From Mytilisepta virgata (lineage: Eukaryota > Mollusca > Bivalvia > Mytilida > Mytilidae): a DNA stretch of 64,000 nt. Of the stretch, positions 41,591-53,008 are shown one piece after another. Within the stretch, counting starts at the first letter, position 1; the number at the start of each line of letters is the position of its first letter. Location: contig CM051519.1 of assembly GCA_028015205.1 (NCBI GenBank), forward strand, positions 83,163,539 to 83,227,538. The letters run 5' to 3'. Made by a program: the position numbers and the translations under genes. The notes under the pieces are model-generated. The model ran no database searches. It was not told the DNA's origin and saw only the letters and a program-made list of their open reading frames with translations.

Positions 41591-44087
41591 AACGAAAAAG
41601 TCTGAAATAACACTCCCATAAAAGGTTTAATGGTATCTAATCATAGAGCTGTCAGAATATAAATCGGCAGTATTCGTGAGAGGTTAGTATGAATTTAAAA
41701 GTCTTCATGTCATTGGGAGAATGAGTAATTTCTACACAATTGCGCATAATTTCATATTTGTAGCCCTTACTGTGTAAAGAACTTAAGTAACTACCAAGTT
41801 TCTGTGGGTTACTAGCGAGAACTTTGCATTTATTCATGATATTACAGTAGAAACTAGGAAAACCCGTTCATGGTAAGTGTTTTTCAAACAATAACGCCAT
41901 TTCAATTTCATCGCCGTTGAACTCGATTGAAAAAAAATACAGAACAGTAATAAAGATAACAATCGTACATATATATGGAAATCATATTTTCAACGAGGCT
42001 TTCAAGCCATCAAAAGACGCCAATGTGTATAAGAAAATACACGAAATTTAAATACCACAATCGTACATTTTGTCTAACAGAACGTTAGCAATAAAAATCA
42101 GTAGATGGATTTCTGACAAAAATTACCTAAAAGATCGAGGAGAAAACAAATTCAAAGAGGCCATGGGTTTCTTGCGTATTGTTTGAATGTATAGGATATA
42201 GGATATTTCATTTTTGACAGAACAAAATGATTAATTATTGAAAATCGAACGAATTACTTAATTTGGGTTCCCTTTTCAATTCGCTCATGGTACGTTTTTT
42301 ATCAGAGATAAGTTGATGTCATCACTTTGGATATTTTACTGTCGTCATCACGAATTGATTGATTGTTAGAGTGTTCCAATATCGAAGATGATGTGGGATC
42401 TGTTCCCGCTGTCGTAACATTCCATGTACCTCCACCCGATTTGTGACTACCACCGGATAGACTTTGTTGAACCTCACGATGGATGCCGTATACGCAGCAG
42501 GAACTGCTAACCCTTCCTGGGCACTTGAGTTCACTCCTGGTTTTTAAAGGAGTTCGTGTTCATTGTGTTTTAGTTTTTAGAGTTTATTCAGGGGCGGGTC
42601 CAGGTGAGGGCGTAATGGGCGTACGCCCCCCCCCCCCCCCCCCCTTTAAAAAAAAACTATGATCGTAATCTGTTTATATTGTATTGAATATGGTTATTTA
42701 TCATATTCATTAATTAAACACATATAAAATATACATGCTCCAAGTCAGGAACCGTTACATTAGTGCATTTTACAATTATTTTATGTTTTTTACCAAAAAA
42801 AAGGGCAAAAAAATTTTCGCCTCGCTCCGCTCGGCCAAATTTTTATTATACACCCCCCTTTCAAATATCCTGGAAACGCCCCTGTTATTTGTTGTGTTTG
42901 TGGTTGTTCATTTGTCTTCCCGGCCGGGTTTGTCTGTCTAATGGATTGCGTTTTTTTTTTTGTTTGCTGCTTTGGTATATTTGTTCTCTTTCTTACACTC
43001 ACTTATCACATCTATCATGCACAGATACCTTGAGAGACCAGAGTTCAAACTAAATATCCATATATTAAGTTCTACAACCTGACAAGAACAGTAAAAATAT
43101 TATATAATTGCTTTCAATTATTTGGCAGATACATTAGCTTCTGAATTTAACACATGGTCGCAATTGCAGTACTGTGACGTTAAGTTACCAAATTTGGTAT
43201 TTTTGTAACCAAAAACTAGAAGATATGATGCTTTCTTTAAATAAGCAATACATACAAGTAATTAATCTTTAAAATTTATTAAAGGTGTCACATAATGCAA
43301 TTAACATATGACATGACAATTTCATCATGAAAAAGGCATTTGAATGATTGGACATATAGATAGTTAAGCACTATAAAAATAAACATAAGGATAATAAATA
43401 CTGATATGATAATGTACTTTTTAGCACTAATTATAAAATGAAAGCATGATGTATAACAAATGATAAAAAATTTACGTGTTTAAATGATGATACACTGCAG
43501 TCGTCATCAAAGAAAGTCTTAAATCTTCTGTTGTTTTTGTCTTAAGGGAACCATACTGTGTCAGCATTTCAACAAACTCTTTATTTTCTTCTATCTTTTT
43601 TTCAGCTCTTTCCTAGGCTCATCGTTTATTTTAGTGATTTTTTATTGACATTGCCGTTATAGCTACTGTATTATCAGAGTTGGTATTGTCTATTTCTTCT
43701 TCCGATGGCATTTCTGCAACTCTCCTCTTTCTGTATTGGTAACTATGATGTGTACTCCGATTCTTACGAACATAATGAAAAAGTTGCTGAAAAATACACT
43801 TAAAAACAACTTGGACATAGCATACACCTTAAAATATTGTCTACAATACAACTATAATATTGGTATACCAGTAATGTACCAGTATTGTTTTTTTTTTTTG
43901 TTTTTTTTTTTTCTTTTTTCTTTTAAAAAAAAGGTTAGCTGGCACAGAAGAAGAAGATTTTTATTATTAACCAATTAATGGACCTGGACCCATTGAGGGC
44001 ATAGTTACAGTACAAAACAAATATGATTGAGTTACATATATAAAGCAAACATGTATGACAAATGTATAACCAAATTTCAGGGAGACC

Positions 44088-44122
<35 letters not shown>

Positions 44123-44524
44123 CAATAAAAGTCGTAAAACCTTCATTAACAAAAAAAAAAAAACAACAACAACAACAACAAAACAAAGGCAGTTTATCAT
44201 ACAAAAATTGCCCCCCTCCACCCACTCGTCGACCATATGGCTCCGCCCCTGTGTAATTTAACCAAAACGTTGAGACGGAATATTTTACACTCGAAAAACA
44301 ATTTATGCCCGAATTTTCATAAATATAACATGTCTTATTTCATTCATAAATAGTTTATCCAAGGACGATATCCCTCCTGCCACAGCTGTCCCTTTGGTGG
44401 TTTTGGCTTTCCTCGCATTTGGTCAAATAAATGATGCGCCTGGGTTATCGGACTGACTCGGAAAAAATGATCACTAATTTAGGAGACTCATCATTACCGG
44501 AAGAGATTTACATGTGCAGATGCC
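41591..44524. other. Intergenic with repeat pieces
   Basis: C20-type run at 42,628-42,646 next to ggcgggtccaggtgagggcg; tcgctccgctcggcc near 42,823; T-runs at 43,887-43,925; C28-type run at 44,090-44,119; CAA repeat at 44,161-44,180. No gene apart from the possible fragment at 43,480-43,790. Confidence 0.45.
43480..43790 (-). pseudogene. Possible decayed coding fragment, unrecognised
   Basis: The minus strand reads RKNRSTHHSYQYRKRR and VAEMPSEEEIDNTNSDN, then stops near 43,640. It continues with AEKKIEENKEFVEMLTQYG and TTEDLRLSLMTTAVYHH. Charged, helix-like composition suggests a former protein, perhaps a transposon accessory gene. I cannot name the family. Confidence 0.3.
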
Positions 44525-44575
44525 ATGGCTGCATTTGGAGTTCATTTTGGTTCAACTTCTGCTTGTTTTAGCTGT
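44525..44575 (+). CDS. HSPA14: Candidate exon 1 of HSPA14, damaged or misread
   Basis: ATG in a strong context (gatgccATGGct) encodes MAAFGVHFGSTSAC, matching the HSPA14 start. The expected next residues (LAVYK) appear only if one T of the TTTT at 44,566-44,569 is removed. As written, the frame gives FSC and then a GT (GTATAA, 44,576) that could be a phase-0 donor into exon 2, but two residues of the first beta-strand would be lost. In the corrected frame there is no GT after AAA. Either a base error or a real lesion, or this is a copy and the true exon 1 lies elsewhere. An ETS-like CCGGAAG is about 27 bases upstream. Confidence 0.5.
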
Positions 44576-44589
44576 GTATAAAAGATACT

Positions 44590-47500
44590 TCTTTATTCTC
44601 TATGTCATGTATCACCTCATAAACTCATCACAGATATAATTTTTTCTCAAATATTAAAAAAACATTCGTTTGTACGATGTTACTGAAGTTGGAATAGGCT
44701 CTACACTGTAGGGACGATACATGATTTTTTAAAATTATACTGACTCTAAAAAACTGATATGCATTTGAAAGGTCCTTATCAAGACATTTTCAAATCTGCA
44801 ATAACATTTCCGATATCAGGCTTATTTACTGAGGAAATTGAAATTTTAAGTTTTGTACATTTTCGAATTTCAATAAAATTTTGTTCCCAGCAGAAATAAA
44901 ATAAAAATTAAATGTGTATGAAATATATAATTTTTTAATTCCAGGACTGTCATTCTATACATATGGAATATAAAAAAGTGTCTTACCACAAGTATCAGTC
45001 CACTAATGGTATCTAAACATGCGTTTTTAGCAGGCAAGGGTCGGGTGTCCGTGTGAATTGTACCAGTGCCTTAGTTTCAATATCAGCTATTCAAGTCTTC
45101 ACACTCATATTTACTATAGTCTTACAATGTCCACTTAATCTGTTTGGGGACTTTAAGTTTACATGCTAAGTAAGTCAGTGCGATTAGTATTTACCACTAT
45201 TTCATTTGGTGCGACTGATCTTTTTAAAAAATTTATTTTAACATGTAAAGGCCAAGTTAAAATGTGCCATGCAACACCTTTTGTGTAGGTGCAAGATGCT
45301 TAGGAACCTGGGTTATCACAAATTCATATCCATACTATGATACACCCCCCTTTTTGTTTTTTTTACTTCTTCTGTAAATTGCTAGCAGATTTGTTTTCCT
45401 TTTCCTGGGACTAATTATAAATGAAAAAATCACCTAATCAATGACACAATAAATTCAATATTAATCTAGAACTTGAATTGTATAACGATGCGGCTACACT
45501 TTCTTCACCTGTTCACCTACAGCTGACAAACTTTTCAATGGATTGAAGAGTTCTACAAAGGGCAATAACTCTTATCGAAAAAAGGTGTGTGGTTTTAAAA
45601 TATAATTTTGATATGAATACAAACATTTCCCTCCAATTTTATTGTTATTTTTGTAGAAAATACATAAATCTGTGTAGAACATACCAACAGACGTGTGTAT
45701 ATGTCTAATTTTATAGTTTAAAATCAAATTTTCATTTTCAAATTCCCTTTCTGAACCCCAAAACTACCGCGATTTTCTGGAAACGTAAATATACATTCGT
45801 AGAAAATGTCTAATGAATATTCATATCGAACATTCGAAAAATTTTCCTTTACCGTTTGCATGTATAACCCCGTAACACGATCCCACCCGAGACGGATATT
45901 TTCCCGCTAAAAATGGAACAAAGATTTTATACATTTTTGAGTTATCTCCCATTGATCTATCGTCGCTATACACTGTAAATGTTAGTCTCAGCCTGTAAAT
46001 AACAGGGATCAACCTGGAGAGCGATTCGGGCGAAGAAGTCTCGCTGTAATGTTTGAGTTGACTGTAAATTTAATTACTCACCTGATCCATTTCAATGGTT
46101 GAAATCGCGAATATGACAGCCGTTTTTTTTTTTTTTTAAGGAAACTCTGACTCGTGTAGTGAAAATAAATCCATGCCGCCTTTTTTCAATCAGTAATCAA
46201 AGGGGAAATAATCCAATAAGAAAAATATGGGTAAATTTACTGGCCCGCTGACAACTTGGATCACGGTAAGTTGGACCGGAATAACAATATTTAAAAAACA
46301 AGGAGAAAGATACTGTGAATGAAATAATGATTCGATTTTATGAACATCTTTATGTTGACTCTGTTGTACACATTTTGTAAACTGGCTTAGAAGCATGCAA
46401 GTTAAATTTGCCTTAAACCCAGTTGAACTGTAAATCAGAGAATGAATCTTAATTTCTTTTTAAAAAAAACATTAGACTAAAATTAGTGTATCGTAAAAAT
46501 CGCAAGTTCCGTAAAAAATGCAAGCACGCATGTGCAAATATTGAAAGCACTTCCTGTGTAAAAATTGGAAGTTTCACTTTCACAAAACGTTTCCGTTATA
46601 TTTAACAATTGATAGGAAAATATACTTTTAACCAACATTTGAGGAAATAACTCAAGATTAATTCCCGAATGTTTAATAACTTGAGGACAAAATTTTGAAA
46701 AATTGTGGTTTAATATGTAATTTATAGGAAAAATTCTAAGCGGGAACTCATTTATGTGTACTGACTGTATATATGTACTTTAAAGAATTGTAGATTATCA
46801 GGGCTTTTATAAACACGAATAAAATACTGTTGATAGCTGTGGGTCAAAATAGAATTTAATATGTTAATTTATTGTACTGTAGTTGTTTACTTGGCCAAAA
46901 TAAGGCAAGTACAGCTATTATTTCATACATAAATTGATTAATGGTAATTAAATTATCAGAAATAAAAATATCTCAAGTGATATCAACAATAGGATAAACT
47001 TAAAAAAACATTTTTTCCTTTTCCCATCTCTGCCTGTACTCAAGAAAGGATCAGTACACTATGTGACAAGTATCCAGTTGAATGTAGTACATGTGTACTC
47101 TTCACAATTAAGAAATTGTATGTAAAAGATTTCTGCCCATCACAATTTGCTTAATGTCGTCGTGTTGGCCACCTACATGTAACATGCTGTTTTTGGCTTC
47201 TTTTGCATTTTGGGCATTGCATACATTTTCATCAACTTCAAATCAGCCATGTAAAATGTAGCCTTTTGACTTTAATACAGATTTCGTCACTTTTGAATAT
47301 ATCTCCATCAAACTGTAGTTAGGGACCGGGCAAAATTTATCAGGGGATGACACCGGTTCAAAAAGCCATGGGGACAAACACTTTTTTGATTACTCTATTT
47401 TCATTGGACATTTTAATTTTTCTCATTCTCATAACACATAGGACACCAACATTTTTTATATATTTACACAAAAAATTGCTTTAAAGCACACATTGTACCC

Positions 47501-47635
47501 TTACTGTCTATGACACATTAACACTATTGGAATTACTGTATTTTTGTCATATATTAAAAGTTTTTTTCTTACATTTTGCAATGATTCAATTAACTTGGCA
47601 ACTTGTATGGTATAAGTACAAATATAAGCAAGGTT
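44590..47635 (+). other. HSPA14 intron 1, 5' part
   Basis: No gene seen. 46,010-46,390 is homologous to 60,905-61,290 (see the repeat entry). Otherwise AT-rich with homopolymer runs. Confidence 0.45.
46010..46390 (+). repeat. Dispersed ~350 bp repeat, copy 1 of 2
   Basis: It shares with 60,905-61,290 the ordered blocks gcgaagaagtc, aactcgtgtagtgaaaataaa, ccatgcc, ttttttcaatca, aataatccaataagaaaaa, atgggtaaa, acaacttgga, and actgtgaatgaaataatgatt. The two copies differ by several indels. They could be an old duplicated segment or part of a transposon. Confidence 0.7.
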
Positions 47636-47637
47636 TT

Positions 47638-50165
47638 TTTATACGACCGCAAAATTTTTGCGGTCGTATATTGGTATGACGTTGGCGTCGTCGTCGTCGT
47701 CGTCCGTCGTCTGCGGCGTCGTCCGAAGACATTTGGTTTTCGCACTATAACATTAGTATAAGTTAATAGAAATCTATGAAATTTAAACACAAGGTTTATG
47801 ACCACAAAAGGAAGGTTGGGATTGATTTTTGGGAGTTTTGGTCCCAACAGTTTAAGAATCAGGAGCCAAAAAAGGGCCCAATAAGCATTTTTCTAGGTTT
47901 TCGCACAATAACTCCTAGTATAAGTAAATAGAAATCTATGAAATTATTAACACAAGGTTTATGACCACAAAAGGAAGGTTGGGATTGTTTTTGGGAGTTT
48001 TTGGTCCCAACAGTTTAGGAATTAGGGGCTAAAAAAGGGGCCAAAATAAGCATTTTTTCTTGGTTTTTGCACAATAACTTTAGTATAAGTAAATAGAAAT
48101 CTATGAAATTTAAACACAAGGTTTATGACCACAAAAGGAAGGTTGGGATTGATTTTTGGAGTTTTGGTCCCAACAGTTTAGGAATTAGGGGCCAAAAGGG
48201 TCCAAAATTAAACTTTGTTTGATTTCATTGAAAATTTAACTATTGGGGTTCTTTGATATGCCGAATCTAACCGTGCATTTAGGATCTTAATTTTTGGTCC
48301 CGTTTTCAAATTGGTCTACATTAAGGTCCAAAGGGTCCAAAATTAAACTTAGTTTGATTTTAACAAAAATTGAATTCTTTGGGTTCTTTGATATGCTGAA
48401 TCTAAACATGTACTTAGTTTTTTTATTATGGGCCCAGTTTTCAAGTTGGTCCAAATCGGGGTCGAAGATTAAACTTTGTTTGATTTCATCGAAAATTGAA
48501 CTATTGGGGTTCTTTGATATGCCGAATCTAACCGTGCATTTAGATTCTTAATTTTTGGTCCCGTTTTTCAAATTGGTCTACATTAAGGTCCAAAGGGTCC
48601 AAAATTAAACTTAGTTTGATTTTAAACAAAAATTGAATTCTTTGGGTTCTTTGATATGCTGAATCTAAACATGTACTTAGTTTTTTTATTAATGGGCCCA
48701 GTTTTCAAGTTGGTCCAAATCGGGGTCCAAAATTAAACTTTGTTTGATTTCATCGAAAATTGAACTATTGGGGTTCTTTGATAATGCCGAATCTAACCGT
48801 GCATTTAGATTCTTAATTTTTGGTCCCGTTTTTCAATTGGTCTACATTAAGGTCCAAAGGGTCCAAAATTAAACTTAGTTCGATTTTAACAAAAATTGAA
48901 TTCTTGGGGTTCTTTGATATGCTGAATCTAAACATGTACTTAGTTTTTTTATTATGGGCCGAGTTTTCAAGTTGGTCCAAATCGGGGTCCAAAATTAAAG
49001 CTAAAAAAGGGGGTAAATTATTTTTTTTTGGGGGGGGGGGGGGGGGCCAATTCTCCACAGCATATTGTATTACACAAAAGCAAAAAAATTGAATATAAAT
49101 TCAAATCATATGACCAATTCTAAGTTCTTTATTTCAGTTATTCTGTGTCAGAAACCTATTATGTGTCAAATATTTGAAGAAATTTTCAATTGCACAGTAT
49201 TGCGCAATAGCAAGAAATTGATATGTGTGCCCTGTTATCAAAACTTTATTATTAACAAATTCCATTGGAAATTTGCCAATATAAAATGTGCTGATGAAGC
49301 TTTTTTGTTTATCTTATCTAAACTGCTTTTAATATGTATATTTAAAATTTGCCATCCATGACTATGATGTCATTTTCTATTTTAATATGTTATGGTGTAT
49401 TTAAAATGGGCTGTTATGGTTGCAAAGTATAAAGAAATGGGGGGGGGGGGGGGTGGGGGGTTGAAAAACAAAAATTTGGGGGGGGGGGGTGGGGGGAGGG
49501 GGTAAATGAGAAATTGGGGAGGGGGTAATTTTTTCTCATTTCATATTTCATAAATTAAAAAGAAAATTTCAAATTTTTTTTTAGCAAAAAAAAAGGGGGG
49601 GGTTACAATAAATTTTATTGTTTTTTGGTTTTTTTTTTTTGGGAGGGGGGTCAATGTGCAACTTCATAGTGTATTGCACAAAAGCTAGAAAAAGGGGTAA
49701 ATTATTATTTTTTGTTTGGGGGGGGGGCAATTCTCCACAGCATATTGTATTACACAAAAGCAAAAAATTGAATATAAATTCAAATCATATGACCAATTTT
49801 AAGTTCTTTGATTTCAGTTATTCTGTGTCAGAAACCTATTATGTGTCAAATATTTGAAGAAATTTTCAATTACACAGTATTGCGCAATAGCAAGAAATTG
49901 ATATGTGTGCCCAATTTTAAAATTTTAAATTGGTTATTTCTGATTTATATATAAAAACAAATAATACTGATATGGTTTGAATAGGTAAATTAAAAATTTT
50001 TAAGTTCTTAGACAACATTCATTCTGTGTCAGAAACCTATGCTGTGTCAAATATTTATTCACAATCCAAATTCAGTATTGTATCAAGCTTGAATGTTGTG
50101 TTCATAATTGCCCCAACTATTCAGGGTTCGACATCTGCGGTCGTATCTAGCTGCGCCCAGCGGAG
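47638..50165 (+). mobile_element. ~2.5 kb element bounded by inverted ATACGACCGCA, with internal tandem repeats
   Basis: The left end is TATACGACCGCAAAATTTTT followed by its own partial palindrome (TTTTTGCGGTCGTATATTGG) and a GTC microsatellite (47,685-47,705). The right end is CTGCGGTCGTATCTAGCTGC near 50,136-50,155. Inside: three ~165 bp units (gaaatctatgaaatt...aaaggaaggttggg at about 47,768, 47,930, 48,092), then three ~260 bp units (ggggttctttgatatgccgaatctaaccgtgcattt at about 48,245, 48,507, 48,769). A ~670 bp direct duplication holds ctgtgtcagaaacctatta (49,145 and 49,825). G-runs at 49,030, 49,440 and 49,480 are present. No transposase is seen. I recognise this sequence type from bivalve genomes. 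Confidence 0.65.
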
Positions 50166-50609
50166 CATTTTATTTCAATTTATATCAAAAAACCATAGAA
50201 CTTTCCAAAATTTAAGAACAGTTTTAATACTTGACAGACTTCATGCATGAAATGCCTTAAATGTCAATACAAGAAGGATAATTATTTTCAATTCTTTTAT
50301 CTAAACTGTAGGACATCTTGTATATCCTAAATACAATACATTTGCAAATTTTTTACCAAATTTTATCAAATTTGCTTATAAAATGTTTTCTTTATGGCAA
50401 AAAGTATACCTTACTGTCTATGAAACATTAACACTATTGAAATTCCTGTATTCTTACCATATATTAAATTTTTTCCCCACATTTCAATAATTCAATGAAC
50501 ACAATATCTTGTATGGTATAAGTACATAATATAAGCAAGGTTTTCAACAAATTATATGAATAACCATAGAAATTTCTAAATATTAGAACAAATTTAATAC
50601 TTGACAGAT

Positions 50610-53008
50610 TACATATCTTAGCCCGATAAAATTGCAAGTCTCCTCTTGAGTCACTAAATTTCTAGGTGTATGGACATGAAATGCTTCAGAAATAAATCCT
50701 TCTACCTCACTATGTATTAATAAAGGGAAATAATATACTTTTCAACATATGTTTGTCATTTATTGTCCAAAAATATATAAATTCCTATCAGAGTTCCATA
50801 TCTTGGGCCGTAAAAATTGCAAGTCTCCTCTTGAGTCACTAAATTTCTAGGTGTATGGACATGAAATGCTTCAGAAATTAATTATAATACCTCACTATGT
50901 ATTAATAAAGGAAAGTAGTATACTTCTCAACATATTTTGGTCATTTATTGTTCAAAAATATTCCAAATCCCATCCGAGTTAAAAATCTTAGGCCATAAAA
51001 ACTGCAAGTCTCTCCTTGGGTCTCAAAATACCTAGATGTATGGACTTAAAAAGCTTCAGAAATTAATTACTATACCTCACTATATATTAATAAAGGGAAA
51101 TAATATACTTCTCAAGATATTTTGGTCATTTGTTGTCCAAAAATATACAAATTCCCATCAGAGTTCCATATCTTAGGCCGTAAAAATTGCAAGTCTCCTC
51201 TTGAGTCACTAAATTTCTAGGTGTATGGACATGAAATGCTTCAGAAATTAATTATTATAAGTCACTTTATATTAATAAAGGGAAATAATATACTTCTCAA
51301 CATATTTTGGTCATTTATTGTTCAAAAATATTCCAAATCCCATCCGAGTTAAAAATCTTAGGCCGTAAAAATTGCAAGTCTCTCCTTGGGTCTCAGATTA
51401 CCTAGATGTATAGACGTAAAAAGCTTCAGAAATTAATTATTATACCTCACTATGTATTAATAAAGGGAAATAATATACTTCTCAACATATTTTGGTCATT
51501 TATTGAAAAATGTACAAATTCCCATCAGAGTTCCATATCTTAGGCCGTAAAAATTGCAAGTCTCTTCTTGGATCTCAAAATACTTAGATGTATGGACATA
51601 AAAAGCATCACAATTTAATTATTATACCTCACTATATATTAATAAAGGGAAATAATATACTTCTCAACATATTTTGGTCATTTATTGTCCAAAAATATTC
51701 CAAATCCCATCCTATTTCCAAATCTTAGGCCGTTAAAATTGCAAGTCTCCTCTTGGGTCACTAAATTTCTAGATGTATGGACATGAAATGCTTCAGAAAT
51801 TAATTATTATACCTCACTATGTATTAATAAAGGGAAGTAGTATACTTCTCAACATATTTTGGTCATTTATTGTTCAAAAATACTCCAAATCCCATCCCAG
51901 TTACAAATCTTAGGCCGAAAAAATTGCAAGTCTCTCCTTGGATCTCAAAATCCTTAGATGTATGGACATAAAAAGCATCAGAAATTAATTATTATACCTC
52001 ACTATGTATTAATAAAGGGAAATAATATACTTCTCAACATATTTTGGTCATTTATTGTTCAAAAATATTCCAAATCCCATCCGAGTTAAAAATCTTAGGC
52101 TGTAAAAATTGCAAGTCTCTCCTTGGGTCTCAGAATACCTAGATGTATAGACGTAAAAAGCTTCAGAAATTAATTATTATACCTCACTATGTATTAATAA
52201 AGGGAAATAATATACTTCTCAACATATTTTGGTCATTTATTGTTCAAAAATATTCCAAATCCCATCCGAGTTAAAAATCTTAGGCTGTAAAAATTGCAAG
52301 TCTCTCCTTGGGTCTCAGAATACCTAGATGTATAGACGTAAAAAGCTTCAGAAATTAATTATTATACCTCACTATGTATTAATAAAGGGAAATAATATAC
52401 TTCTCAACATATTTTGGTCATTTATTGTTCAAAAATATTCCAAATCCCATCCGAGTTAAAAATCTTAGGCCGTAAAAATTGCAAGTCTCTCCTTGGGTCT
52501 CAAAATACCTAGATGTATGGACATACAAAGCATCAGAAATTATTATACCTCACTATATATTAATAAAGGGAAATAATATACTTCTCAACATATTTTGGTC
52601 ATTTATTGTCCAAAAATATACAAATTCCCATCAGAGTTAAAAATCTTAGGCCATAAAAATTGCAAGTCTCCTCTTGAGTCACTTAATTTCTAGGTGTATG
52701 GACATAAAATGCTTCAGAAATTAATTATAATACCTCACTATATATTAATAAAGGGAAGTAGTATACTTCTCAACATATTTTGGTCATTTATTGTTAAAAA
52801 ATATTCCAAATCCCATCCTTGTTACAAATCTTAGGCCGTAAAAATTGCAAGTCTCTCCTTGGGTCTCAAAATACCTAGATGTATGGACATACAAAGCATC
52901 AGAAATTAATTATTATACCTCACTATATATTAATAAAGGGAAATAATATACTTCTCAACATATTTTGGTCATTTAATGTCCAAAAATGTACAAATTCCCA
53001 TCAGAGTT
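50610..53008 (+). repeat. ~186 bp satellite, part 1 (about 13 monomers, two types)
   Basis: Units read ttaggccgtaaaaattgcaa, gtctc(t/c)... and ttaataaagggaaataatat. Two monomer types alternate: A (ctcttgagtcactaaatttc...gaaatgcttcag) and B (tccttgggtctcaaaatacc...aaaagcttcag). The order here is mostly A A B A B B A B B B B A B. The block is interrupted by the transposon at 53,009. Confidence 0.92.

Noticed and set aside
44062..44256. Proline-rich ORF
   Set aside because: It is the translation of a C-run and a CAA repeat.
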